NCBI GenBank assembly: GCA_028291055.1
Contig: JAQGIP010000040.1
Location: 1 to 64,000, forward strand
DNA length: 64,000 nucleotides
Source of the DNA: Caulobacter sp.
GTDB taxonomy: Bacteria; Pseudomonadota; Alphaproteobacteria; Caulobacterales; Caulobacteraceae
Direction of reading: 5' to 3'
In this document: in pieces, positions 43,340 to 51,475 of the stretch
Layout of the letters: every line of letters starts with the position of its first letter
How positions within the stretch are numbered: position 1 is the first letter of the stretch
The notes under the pieces: model-generated
What the model saw: only the letters and a program-made list of their open reading frames with translations
Told to the model about the DNA's origin: nothing
The model's database searches: none
Position numbers and translations under genes: made by a program

Positions 43340-45088
43340 ATGGCTACGAAGCTATCCAACAATTCCCGCATGATCGTCGCCTTCGCCGGCATCGTCGTCA
43401 TCGGCGGCGGCGCCTACATGGCCGGCAAATACTTCCCGCCAAAGGGCAACGTCTCCGGCACCATCGCGCCGGCCGAGCGCTACCGCTCCGCCCAGGTGTC
43501 GGCCAGCGACGTCGACCTCGGCGACAACACCGTGCCGCTGCTGATGCAGACCGACGCCTTCGAGCTGATGGTCAAGAACCCCAGCTTCCGGGCCATGGCC
43601 ACCGACGCCAACTTCATGGCGCTCGCCCAAAACCCGCAGGCCATGGCCGCCATGGCCCAGAACCCCAAGGCCTTCGCGGCCCTGGCCAAGGATCCGCAGG
43701 CCTTCGCGGCCCTGGCGCGCGGCGCCAACGCCTTCCAGGCTCAGTCCGGCGCGGCCAATGCCAGTAACGCCCAGGCCTTCTCGGCCATGGCCCAGAACCC
43801 GCAGGCCTTCGCGGCCTTCGCCAAGCAGCCCCAGGCCTTCTCGGCCATGGCGGCCCACCCGCAGGCCTTCGCGGCGATGGCCAAATATCCTGAAGCCTTC
43901 GAGGCCATGGCCCGCGCGCCCCAGGCCTTCGCCCAGTTCGCCGGCAACCCGCAGGCCTTCGCGGCCGCCGCCGCCAACCCGGCCGCCATGCCCGCCATGG
44001 CCGGCCACGCCCAGGCCTTCCAGGCCCTGGCGCGCGACTCGCAGGCGATGGCGGCCCTGTCCTCCGACGCCCAGGCCTTCGACGCCATGAGCCGCGCCGC
44101 CGCCGCCTTCCAGGCCCTGGCCGGTGACGCCCAGGCCTTCCGCGCCGCCGCCAGCGCCCAGGCCTTCGAAGCCATGGCCCGCGCGCCTCAGGCCTTCCAG
44201 GCCCTGGCCGCCAACCCGGCCGCCTTCCAGGCCGCCGCCAAGAGCGCCGAGGCCTTCCAGGCCCAAGGCGCGGCCGCCGGCATGAACGCCCAGAGCTTCG
44301 CGGCCCTTGGCGTCAACGCCCAGGCCTTCTCGGTGATGGCGCAACAGCCCCAGGCCTTCGCGGCCATGGCCCGCGCGCCGCAGGCCTTCGCGGCCATGGC
44401 GGCCCACCCGCAAGCCTTCGCGGTGATGGCCAAGAACCCGAACGCCTTCGCGCAGTTCTCGTCCAACCCGCAGGCCTTCGCCGCCGCCGCCGCCAACCCG
44501 TCGGCCATGCCGGCGATGGCCGGTCACGCCCAGGCCTTCCAGGCCCTGGCGCGCGACGCTCAGGCCATGTCGGCCCTGACCTCAAACCCGCAGGCCTTCG
44601 CGGCCCTCGGCCAGAACGCCCAGGCCTTCCAGGCCCTGGCGGCCAACCCGCAGGCCTTCGCCCAGATGGCCTCGGCTCAGGCCTTCCAGGCGCTCGCCGC
44701 CAACGCCAACGCCTTCCAGGCGCTGGCCGCCAACCCGCAGGCCTTCGCGGCGGCGGCCCGCGCCGCCTACGCCTTCCAGGCCACCCTGGCGGCGTCGCAG
44801 GCGATGTCGTCGCAAGCCATGACCGGCAATGCGATGGGCGCCAACTTCAACGCCCAGGCCTTCCAGGCGATGGCCGCCAACCCGCAGGCTTTCGCGGCGA
44901 TGGCCCAGGCGCCCCAGGCCTTCGCGGCCCTGGCCGCCAACCCGGCCGCCATGGCCGGTCTGGCCCACAACGCCCAGGCCTTCCAGGCGATGGCCAGCCA
45001 ACCGGCCTTCGCGGTCCTGGCCTCCAACCCGGCTTTCGCCGCCATGCTGGCGGACCCGGGCTTCTCCAAGGCGTTGAACGCCAGCTAG
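43340..45088 (+). CDS. Membrane-anchored decapeptide-repeat protein (consensus PQAFxAMAxx)
   Basis: The ATG at 43340 (AGGGGG 10 bases upstream) gives 582 residues. It begins MATKLSNNSRMIVAFAGIVV, a single transmembrane anchor at about residues 11-30, then a short linker to about residue 80. From there to the end are about 48 consecutive units of ten residues, consensus [PA]-Q-A-F-x-A-[ML]-A-x-[ND/x], such as PQAFAAMAQN. A few units are one residue short, and two short insertions (near SGAANASN and AAAGMN) interrupt the phase. A larger block (PQAFAAMAAH to AMPAMAGHAQAFQALARD) appears twice. I know no named family. It starts a likely operon with the two genes that follow. Confidence 0.8.
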   Translation: MATKLSNNSRMIVAFAGIVVIGGGAYMAGKYFPPKGNVSGTIAPAERYRSAQVSASDVDLGDNTVPLLMQTDAFELMVKNPSFRAMATDANFMALAQNPQAMAAMAQNPKAFAALAKDPQAFAALARGANAFQAQSGAANASNAQAFSAMAQNPQAFAAFAKQPQAFSAMAAHPQAFAAMAKYPEAFEAMARAPQAFAQFAGNPQAFAAAAANPAAMPAMAGHAQAFQALARDSQAMAALSSDAQAFDAMSRAAAAFQALAGDAQAFRAAASAQAFEAMARAPQAFQALAANPAAFQAAAKSAEAFQAQGAAAGMNAQSFAALGVNAQAFSVMAQQPQAFAAMARAPQAFAAMAAHPQAFAVMAKNPNAFAQFSSNPQAFAAAAANPSAMPAMAGHAQAFQALARDAQAMSALTSNPQAFAALGQNAQAFQALAANPQAFAQMASAQAFQALAANANAFQALAANPQAFAAAARAAYAFQATLAASQAMSSQAMTGNAMGANFNAQAFQAMAANPQAFAAMAQAPQAFAALAANPAAMAGLAHNAQAFQAMASQPAFAVLASNPAFAAMLADPGFSKALNAS

Positions 45089-45182
45089 ACACTACCGCTC
45101 AGCCGGCGGGGGCCGTGCTCCCGCCGCGTTGACGGACGGCCGATTCGGGGGATGGATCGGAGGCGGATTTCTGGGGGCGTTC

Positions 45183-48100
45183 ATGCGGTCGGCAGTCTTG
45201 GGTTTGACGGCGCTTGCGGGCGCCCTGGCCGGATCTGCTTTCTGCGGACCTGCCCTGGCCCAGGAAGCGCCCCCGCCGACACCCGCCGCCGAGGCCCCCG
45301 CGCCCTCCACGCCGCCGCCCGAGAGCAAGCTCGACAGCTCCACCGCCCAGGTTCCCACCGAACCCGCGCCGCCCCAGCCCAAGCCTCCGGCCCAGACCCC
45401 CGGCCTCGACCCCGGCATTCCGCTGACCAAGCTGGAAACGGCCGACCTGTCACTGCTCTATTTCGACCCCACCGAGACCTACCTCACCCCCTACATCGCC
45501 CGCAGCTTCGAGAACGCCATGGTGTTCCAAAAGCGGGTGTTCGGCTGGGAGCCGTGGGACAAGACCACGGTGCTGCTGAAGGACTTCGGCGACTACGGCA
45601 ACGCCGCGGCGCGCTCCTCGCCCAACAACGCCCTGCTGATCGACATCGCCCCGCTCAGCCTGACCTTCGAGACCTTCAGCGCCGGCGAACGCTTCTTCAC
45701 CCTGATGAACCACGAGCAGACGCACGTGGCGACCATGGACATGTGGAATGAGCGCGACGCCTTCTGGCGCCACGCCTTCGGCGGCAAGCCGATGGCCCTG
45801 CAGGACCATCCCGAGACCATCCTCTACAACTACCTGACCACCCCGCGCGTGAACGTGCCGCGCTGGTATCTGGAAGGCAGCGCCGTCTTCATGGAAACCT
45901 GGATGGCCGGCGGCTTCGGCCGCGCCCAGGGCGCCTATGACGAGATGGTCTTTCGCGCCAAGGTCCAGGACGGCGCCAAGCTCTATTCGCCGCTGGGCCT
46001 GGAATCCGAAGGCACCCAGATCGACTTCCAGGTGGGGGTCAACGAATACCTCTACGGCACCCGCTTCTTCAGCTATCTGGCCTATCACTATTCGCCCGAG
46101 ATGGTGGTCGAGTGGCTGAAACGCGGGCCCGACAGCAAGGCCAACTACGCCGATCAGTTCGCGGCTGTGTTCGGCAAGCCGCTCGATGAGGCCTGGCAGG
46201 ACTGGATCGTCTTCGAGCACAGCTTCCAGAAGGAAAACCTGGCGGCGCTGTCGAAATATCCGACCACGCCGGTGGAGAAGCTGACGCCCCAGGCGCTGGG
46301 GTCGGTGTCGCGCACCTTCTATGATCCCAAGACCAACAGCCTGATCGGCGCCTTCCGCTATCCGGGCGTCATCGGCCACGTGGGCGTGCTGTCGCTGGAG
46401 ACCGGCCAGATCCGCAAGCTGGTCGATATCAAGGGCGCCATGCTCTACCGGGTGACCTCGCTGGCCTACGACCCGGCGAGCAACACCGCCTGGTACACCG
46501 CCGACAACTACGCCTACCGCGACCTGATGCAGGTCGATGTGGCCAGCGGCAAACAGAAGATGCTGATCAAGGACGGGCGCATCGGCGACATCGTCTTCGA
46601 CCCGCAGGACAAGTCGATCTGGGGCTTGAGGCATCTGAACGGCGTGGTCACCCTGGTGCGCCTGCCCGCGCCCTACACCAGCTGGAACCAGATCCACACC
46701 TTCGACTACGGCACCATCCTGTTCGACCTCGACATCTCGCCCGACGGCAAACAGCTGTCGACCAGCTACGGCGAGATCAACGGCGACCAGTCGGTGGTGG
46801 TCTACAACATCGATGACCTGAGGGCCGGCGAGGTCCAGCCGGTGTCCCAGTTCAAGCTGGGCGCCTCCGCGCCCGAAAGCTTCGTCTTCTCGCCGGACGG
46901 CAAATACCTCTACGGCAGCGCCTACTACACCGGCGTGTCCAACATCTACCGCTACGAGCTGGCCACCCAGAAGGTGGAGGCCGTCTCCAACGCCACCACC
47001 GGCTTCTTCCGCCCCATCCCCCAGGCCAACGGCAAGCTGATCGCCTATCAGTTCACCGGCCAGGGCTTCGCCCCCGTGCGCTTCGATCCCAAGCCCCTCG
47101 ACGACCTGGGCGCGATCAAGTTCCTGGGCGCGGAGATCGTCGCCAAGCATCCGGTCGTGAAGACCTGGGCGGTGGGCTCGCCGGCCTCCGTGCCGCTCGA
47201 CTCCATGATCACCAACCGTGGCCCCTATGTGCCGCGCAAGGAAATGAAGCTGGGCTCCGCCTATCCGGTCATCGAGGGCTACAAGGGCACCGCCACCGTC
47301 GGCTGGCACGCCATCTTCGAAGACCCGATGCAGTTCAGCCAGCTGACCGCGACCCTGACCTATTCGCCCTATGGCCACCTGCCCTACAACGAGCGCTGGC
47401 ACGCCGACATCCGCTATCATGCGCTGAGCTGGAAGGTCCGCTACTGGCACAACGACGCCGACTTCTATGACCTGTTCGGCCCCACGGAGCGCAGCCGAAA
47501 AGGCGACGCCCTGATCGTCGGCTATCACAAGTCCTTCATCTACGACCCACCGCGCCAGCTCGACTTCTTCGCCGACGTCGCCGCCTACAGCGGGCTCGAC
47601 ACCCTGCCCGGGGCCCAGAACGTGGCCGCCACCTCCGCCTCGCTGCAGAGCGTGGACATGGGCGTGAAATACACCAACTTCACCAAGTCGCTCGGCGGCG
47701 TGGACCATGAGAAGGGCCTGGGCTGGGCGGTGACCTTCCAGGACGACATGTCGAGCGCGCAGGCCTTCCCCAAGGTCTGGGGCAACGTCGACTTCGGCTT
47801 CCCCTTGGCCCTGCACAACTCCTCGGTCTGGCTCTACACCGCCGCCGGGGCCGCCGACGGCGACCGCACCAATCCGCTCAGCGCCCTCTATCTCGGGTCC
47901 TTCGGCAACAACTACGTCGATGACGGCGAGGTGAAGCGCTACCGCGAATTCGACAGCTTCCCGGGCTTCGAGATCAACGGCATTGCTGCGCGGCGCTTCG
48001 CCAAGACCACGCTGGAGTGGAACCTGCCGCCGCTGCGCTTTTCCAACATCGGCAACGCGGGCCTGTTCCTCTATTCCGCGCGGCCGGCCGTGTTCGCCGG

Positions 48101-48284
48101 CGCCATGGTGGTGGAACAGCCCTTCGGCCCCAACCGCAACCTGCAGACGGCGGGCTTCCAGGTCGACTGGAACTTCACCTTCGCCTTCCGGCTGCCGATG
48201 ACCTTCTCGGTAGGCTATGCTCAGGGCTTCGAAGACGGCCGCACGAGCCATAGCGAGACGATGATCAGCCTGAAGATCCTCTAG
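45183..48284 (+). CDS. Exported peptidase-like, propeller, outer-membrane barrel fusion
   Basis: The start at ATG 45183 gives a signal peptide (MRSAVLGLTALAGALAGSAF, then CGPALAQ) and a Pro-rich linker. Residues about 90-330 look like a zinc metallopeptidase: NHEQTHVATMDMW supplies HExxH (His177, His181) and WYLEGSAVFMETW the third ligand (Glu231). Residues about 370-650 hold repeated WD40/PD40-like units (FSPDGKYLYGSAYY, ISPDGKQLSTSYG). From about 660 to the end is a beta-strand-rich, aromatic-rich part ending in SETMISLKIL, like an outer-membrane barrel of the surface-antigen type. Together 1033 residues. The gene sits 94 bases after the decapeptide gene and overlaps the PrsW-like start. 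A GC hairpin lies in the gap. Confidence 0.82.
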   Translation: MRSAVLGLTALAGALAGSAFCGPALAQEAPPPTPAAEAPAPSTPPPESKLDSSTAQVPTEPAPPQPKPPAQTPGLDPGIPLTKLETADLSLLYFDPTETYLTPYIARSFENAMVFQKRVFGWEPWDKTTVLLKDFGDYGNAAARSSPNNALLIDIAPLSLTFETFSAGERFFTLMNHEQTHVATMDMWNERDAFWRHAFGGKPMALQDHPETILYNYLTTPRVNVPRWYLEGSAVFMETWMAGGFGRAQGAYDEMVFRAKVQDGAKLYSPLGLESEGTQIDFQVGVNEYLYGTRFFSYLAYHYSPEMVVEWLKRGPDSKANYADQFAAVFGKPLDEAWQDWIVFEHSFQKENLAALSKYPTTPVEKLTPQALGSVSRTFYDPKTNSLIGAFRYPGVIGHVGVLSLETGQIRKLVDIKGAMLYRVTSLAYDPASNTAWYTADNYAYRDLMQVDVASGKQKMLIKDGRIGDIVFDPQDKSIWGLRHLNGVVTLVRLPAPYTSWNQIHTFDYGTILFDLDISPDGKQLSTSYGEINGDQSVVVYNIDDLRAGEVQPVSQFKLGASAPESFVFSPDGKYLYGSAYYTGVSNIYRYELATQKVEAVSNATTGFFRPIPQANGKLIAYQFTGQGFAPVRFDPKPLDDLGAIKFLGAEIVAKHPVVKTWAVGSPASVPLDSMITNRGPYVPRKEMKLGSAYPVIEGYKGTATVGWHAIFEDPMQFSQLTATLTYSPYGHLPYNERWHADIRYHALSWKVRYWHNDADFYDLFGPTERSRKGDALIVGYHKSFIYDPPRQLDFFADVAAYSGLDTLPGAQNVAATSASLQSVDMGVKYTNFTKSLGGVDHEKGLGWAVTFQDDMSSAQAFPKVWGNVDFGFPLALHNSSVWLYTAAGAADGDRTNPLSALYLGSFGNNYVDDGEVKRYREFDSFPGFEINGIAARRFAKTTLEWNLPPLRFSNIGNAGLFLYSARPAVFAGAMVVEQPFGPNRNLQTAGFQVDWNFTFAFRLPMTFSVGYAQGFEDGRTSHSETMISLKIL

Positions 48285-49345
48285 TGGACTGGATGTTTGT
48301 CCTGAAGGTCGCGGTGGCGCTCACGCCCGTCGTCGTGGCCCTGCTGCTGTTCGACCACTTCGACATGTTCGATCTGGTCAGCTTCCGTTCGCTGGTCTTC
48401 TATCTGATCCTGGGCGCCATCGCGGCGGCCGCCGCCTACAACGTCAACGGCCATGTGCTCGACGGCCTGCCGATCGGGCGCTCCAACTACAGCCGCTACA
48501 TGGCGCCCATGGTGGAGGAGGCGCTGAAGGCCTCGATCCTGATCGCCCTGTTCGCCTTCAACCGCATCGGCTTCAAGCTCGACGCCGCCGTCATCGGCTT
48601 CGCGGTCGGGGCGGGGTTCTCGATCCTGGAGAACATCTTCTATCTCCACACCTATCCCCACGCCAACCTGACCATCTGGATCGTGCGGGGCCTCGGCACC
48701 GCTATCATGCACGGCGGCTCGGCGTCGCTGTTCGCGGTCATCACCCATGAGTTCACCGAGCGCCAGGCGGGCGGGCGGGCCGGCGCCTACCGCTTCAACC
48801 CGCTGCTCTACATCCCCGGCCTGGTCGTCGCCGCCGCCATCCACGGGACCTTCAACCAGTTCCCCGACGCGCCGCTGCTGGCGATGATGGGCGCCCTGCT
48901 GCTGATCCCGATGACCCTGTTCCTGGTCTTCGCCCGCAGCGAAAAGGCCACCCACCTGTGGCTGACCGCCGACTTCGAGACCCACGCCCATGCGCTGGAG
49001 GAGATCCGCTCCGGTCGCTTCGCCGCCAGCGAGTCGGGCCGCCAGATCGCGCGGCTGGCCAAGGGCTTCCGCAAGGCCTCGGCCGGCGACATCTTCGACT
49101 ATATCGGCGCGCTGACGGAGCGGATCATGCGCGCCGAGCAGGTGCTGCTGGAGCGCGAGGCCGGCCGCGACGGCGGCGTCGGCGAACCCGACCGCCAGGC
49201 CTTCGCCCGGCTGCACGAACTGGAAGCGCGCATCGGCCGCGCCGTCCTGCGCGCGCTTCGCCCCCACCTCAACTTCAGCCGCAACGACCTGTGGGAGATG
49301 GGCAAGCTGGAAGAGATGGCCGGCGGGCGTAAGGGCCGGCGCTGA
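48284..49345 (+). CDS. PrsW-like intramembrane metalloprotease
   Basis: The start GTG overlaps the previous stop by one base (TAGTG), which implies coupled translation. The 353-residue protein has several transmembrane helices and the PrsW residues: MVEEALKA (Glu78, Glu79, Lys82), GFSILENIFYL and IHGTFNQF. PrsW proteins cut membrane proteins, for example an anti-sigma factor in Bacillus subtilis. The C-terminal cytosolic region of about 100 residues (ALEEIRSGRFAASES, LHELEARIGRAVLRAL) is longer than in PrsW and may be a docking domain. Its likely substrate is one of its operon mates or an unlinked regulator. Confidence 0.87.
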   Translation: MDWMFVLKVAVALTPVVVALLLFDHFDMFDLVSFRSLVFYLILGAIAAAAAYNVNGHVLDGLPIGRSNYSRYMAPMVEEALKASILIALFAFNRIGFKLDAAVIGFAVGAGFSILENIFYLHTYPHANLTIWIVRGLGTAIMHGGSASLFAVITHEFTERQAGGRAGAYRFNPLLYIPGLVVAAAIHGTFNQFPDAPLLAMMGALLLIPMTLFLVFARSEKATHLWLTADFETHAHALEEIRSGRFAASESGRQIARLAKGFRKASAGDIFDYIGALTERIMRAEQVLLEREAGRDGGVGEPDRQAFARLHELEARIGRAVLRALRPHLNFSRNDLWEMGKLEEMAGGRKGRR

Positions 49346-49346
49346 C

Positions 49347-50435
49347 CTAAGCCACGGCCTCTTCCACCGCCACGAACCCCGGCCAGCCCGCCATATAGTC
49401 GATGAAGGCCGGCCCCAGGCTTTCCTGGCGCAGGTAGTCGCGGGTGACCGGCAACGCGACCGGCATGAAGGCCGCATCGGCCTCGACCCGTTGCGGGAAG
49501 TCGTGGTGCAGGATGGCCGCGCGGCCCACGACGGCGAAGTCGGCGCCCAGCGCCAGCACCTCGGCCGCCTTGGCCCCGGTGTTGATCTTGCCGGCCACGC
49601 CCAGGCGCACATTCCCCCGCTCCAGCTCGGTGAAATAGCTCATCAGGGTGCGGCCCTTGAAGTCCTCCTCCACCGGCTCCTTCCAGGCGTCCCACAGGGA
49701 CATGTCGAGGAAGTCGATCCTGGCCTCGCCCAGCAGACCCTTGGCCACCTCGATAATCTCGCCCAGCTTCAGCCCGAACCGCTCCGGCGACAGGCGCAGG
49801 CCGACCTGGAAGTCCGGGCGGCAGCGGGCCCGCACCCCGTCGATGATCTCGCGCACGATCCGCGCGCGGTTCTCCAGCGAGCCGCCATAGCGGTCCTCGC
49901 GGTGGTTTAAGTCCGACGACAGGAACTGGGCCAGGATGTACCCGTGGGCCCCGTGGATCTCCACCCCGTCGAACCCGGCGCGTTCGGAGCGCACCGCCGC
50001 CTCCACGAAGCTCTCGATCAGCACCTCGACCTCGCCGAGGCTCAGCCCCCGCGCACCGGTCTCCAGGTCATCGGACGGACAGACCGGCTGGCCCACCAGG
50101 TCCTTCGGCGAGCGGTTGCCCGCGTGGTGCAGCTGCACCGAGGCCAGGCTGCCGGCCGCCTTGATGGCCGTGGCCAGCCGCGTCAGGCCTTCGAGGTGGT
50201 CATCGGAAAACACCCCCATCTGGCCCGGGAAGCCCTGGCCCACCGCCTGCACATGGGCCGCGCAGGTCATGGTCAGGCCAAAGCCGCCTTGCGCCCGGCG
50301 GGTCAGCCAGTTGAACTCGTCTTCCGACATCCGCCCATCGGGGTGGCTCTGCAGATTGGTCAGCGGCGCCAGCATGAAGCGGTTCTTCATGGCCGGGCCA
50401 TGGGTCAGGGTCATCGGATCGAACAGGCTGGTCAT
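49347..50435 (-). CDS. NADH:flavin oxidoreductase (old yellow enzyme family)
   Basis: FMN-dependent oxidoreductase of 362 residues. The start at 50435 gives MTSLFDPMTLTHGPAMKNRF; an upstream frame of the same phase is the reading-through of the CPBP gene region and is rejected. Family stretches: LAPLTNLQSHPDGRMSEDE, GFDGVEIHGAHGYILAQFLS, RYGGSLENRARIVREII and a FVGRAAILHHDFP-type end. It has the HG.HG.L and GGS.ENR signatures. Physiological substrate unknown. Convergent with the PrsW gene (one-base spacing). Confidence 0.93.
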   Translation of the reverse strand: MTSLFDPMTLTHGPAMKNRFMLAPLTNLQSHPDGRMSEDEFNWLTRRAQGGFGLTMTCAAHVQAVGQGFPGQMGVFSDDHLEGLTRLATAIKAAGSLASVQLHHAGNRSPKDLVGQPVCPSDDLETGARGLSLGEVEVLIESFVEAAVRSERAGFDGVEIHGAHGYILAQFLSSDLNHREDRYGGSLENRARIVREIIDGVRARCRPDFQVGLRLSPERFGLKLGEIIEVAKGLLGEARIDFLDMSLWDAWKEPVEEDFKGRTLMSYFTELERGNVRLGVAGKINTGAKAAEVLALGADFAVVGRAAILHHDFPQRVEADAAFMPVALPVTRDYLRQESLGPAFIDYMAGWPGFVAVEEAVA

Positions 50436-50506
50436 CGGGCGGCGTCTCCGGCGTGATCGCCCCTCATGCCGCAATTCCGCTACGTCGTCCAAGCCCCGTA
50501 GACGCC

Positions 50507-51448
50507 TCAGTCCTGCGAAGCCTCCGGCGAAGCAGGAAGGCGCCACACGATCAGCCCCGCCAGCGCCAGGATCAGGATGACCAGCACACTGCCCTCCGGC
50601 CCGGTGGTCCCGCCGCTCAGCCAGGCCGGCCCCGCCGGGTGACTGGTGAACAGCGTGCCCTTGCTCTGGAAGCCGCTGTCGCCGACCCCGAACAGGTAGG
50701 ACTGTCCCCAGTTCCAGGCGCCGTGGAAGCCGACGGCCCACCACAACGAACCCGTCCTGGCCACGCTGTAGGCCAGCACCAGCCCGACCAGCAGCACCGA
50801 GACCAGCCCCACGATGCTCTCGCCGACATTGGTCAGGTGGGCGGCGGCGAACAGCAGCGAGGTGATGATGGCCGCCCAGCGGAAGCCCAGCGAGCGGGTC
50901 AGCTTGGCCAGCAGATACCCCCGCATGACCAGTTCCTCCACCGCCCCGATCATAAGACAGGCCACCGCCCACAACGCCCCCTGGCGCCAGGCCTCGCCGC
51001 CCTGCAGCACGGCGGCGTCGAACTTCAGCGCCCCGAGCGCCGCCAACGCGCCCACCAGCGCCGCCAGCAGCCCCACGCCCACGGCCAGTCCGAGGCCGAA
51101 GCGCACCCAAAAGCCCTTGAGCCCCAACCCGTAGTCCCGGGCCGGGCGCCGCTCGATCAGGGCGATGCCGAGGGTGGCCAGGATCACCGCCGCCACGCCG
51201 GGCGCCAGCGCGGTGATGGTCCCTAGCGCGCTCTGCGGATCGCGGTGAAGGTCGTCGCTGCTGAGCCCCGTGGCCGAGAGCGACATCACCACCGCGAACT
51301 GAGCCGCCCCCAGCAGCAGCAGGAAGAGCAGGATGCCCCACCCGGCCCTTAGGCCATGCGGTCCCAGGAACACCCAGCGCGCGTCACGCTTTGGGCCGAT
51401 GGGCGCGGAGGTCGTATCGCTCGGCAAGGTCATCCCGCCCGATAGCAT
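50507..51448 (-). CDS. CPBP family intramembrane metalloprotease
   Basis: A 313-residue protein with about eight hydrophobic segments and the CPBP motif GAVEELVMRGYLLAKL (EExxxR), then FAAAHLTNVGE (FxxxH) and VGFHGAWNWGQ (HxxxN). The family processes membrane proteins or prenylated peptides; bacterial roles vary from bacteriocin immunity to envelope homeostasis. Start is taken at 51448; a second ATG at 51433 is possible. It stands alone between the OYE gene and kup. Confidence 0.9.
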   Translation of the reverse strand: MLSGGMTLPSDTTSAPIGPKRDARWVFLGPHGLRAGWGILLFLLLLGAAQFAVVMSLSATGLSSDDLHRDPQSALGTITALAPGVAAVILATLGIALIERRPARDYGLGLKGFWVRFGLGLAVGVGLLAALVGALAALGALKFDAAVLQGGEAWRQGALWAVACLMIGAVEELVMRGYLLAKLTRSLGFRWAAIITSLLFAAAHLTNVGESIVGLVSVLLVGLVLAYSVARTGSLWWAVGFHGAWNWGQSYLFGVGDSGFQSKGTLFTSHPAGPAWLSGGTTGPEGSVLVILILALAGLIVWRLPASPEASQD

Positions 51449-51475
51449 GGCGGTGGCGCCTTGGCCCAGCCGGCC

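Noticed and set aside
43340..45088. CRISPR-like array from the dense repeats
   Set aside because: The repeats are in-frame codons for a 10-residue unit with no unique spacers and no cas genes.
49347..51341. One continuous frame joining the CPBP gene region and the OYE gene as a fusion
   Set aside because: The N-terminal part of that frame is out of phase with the genuine CPBP protein; a good OYE start exists at 50435.
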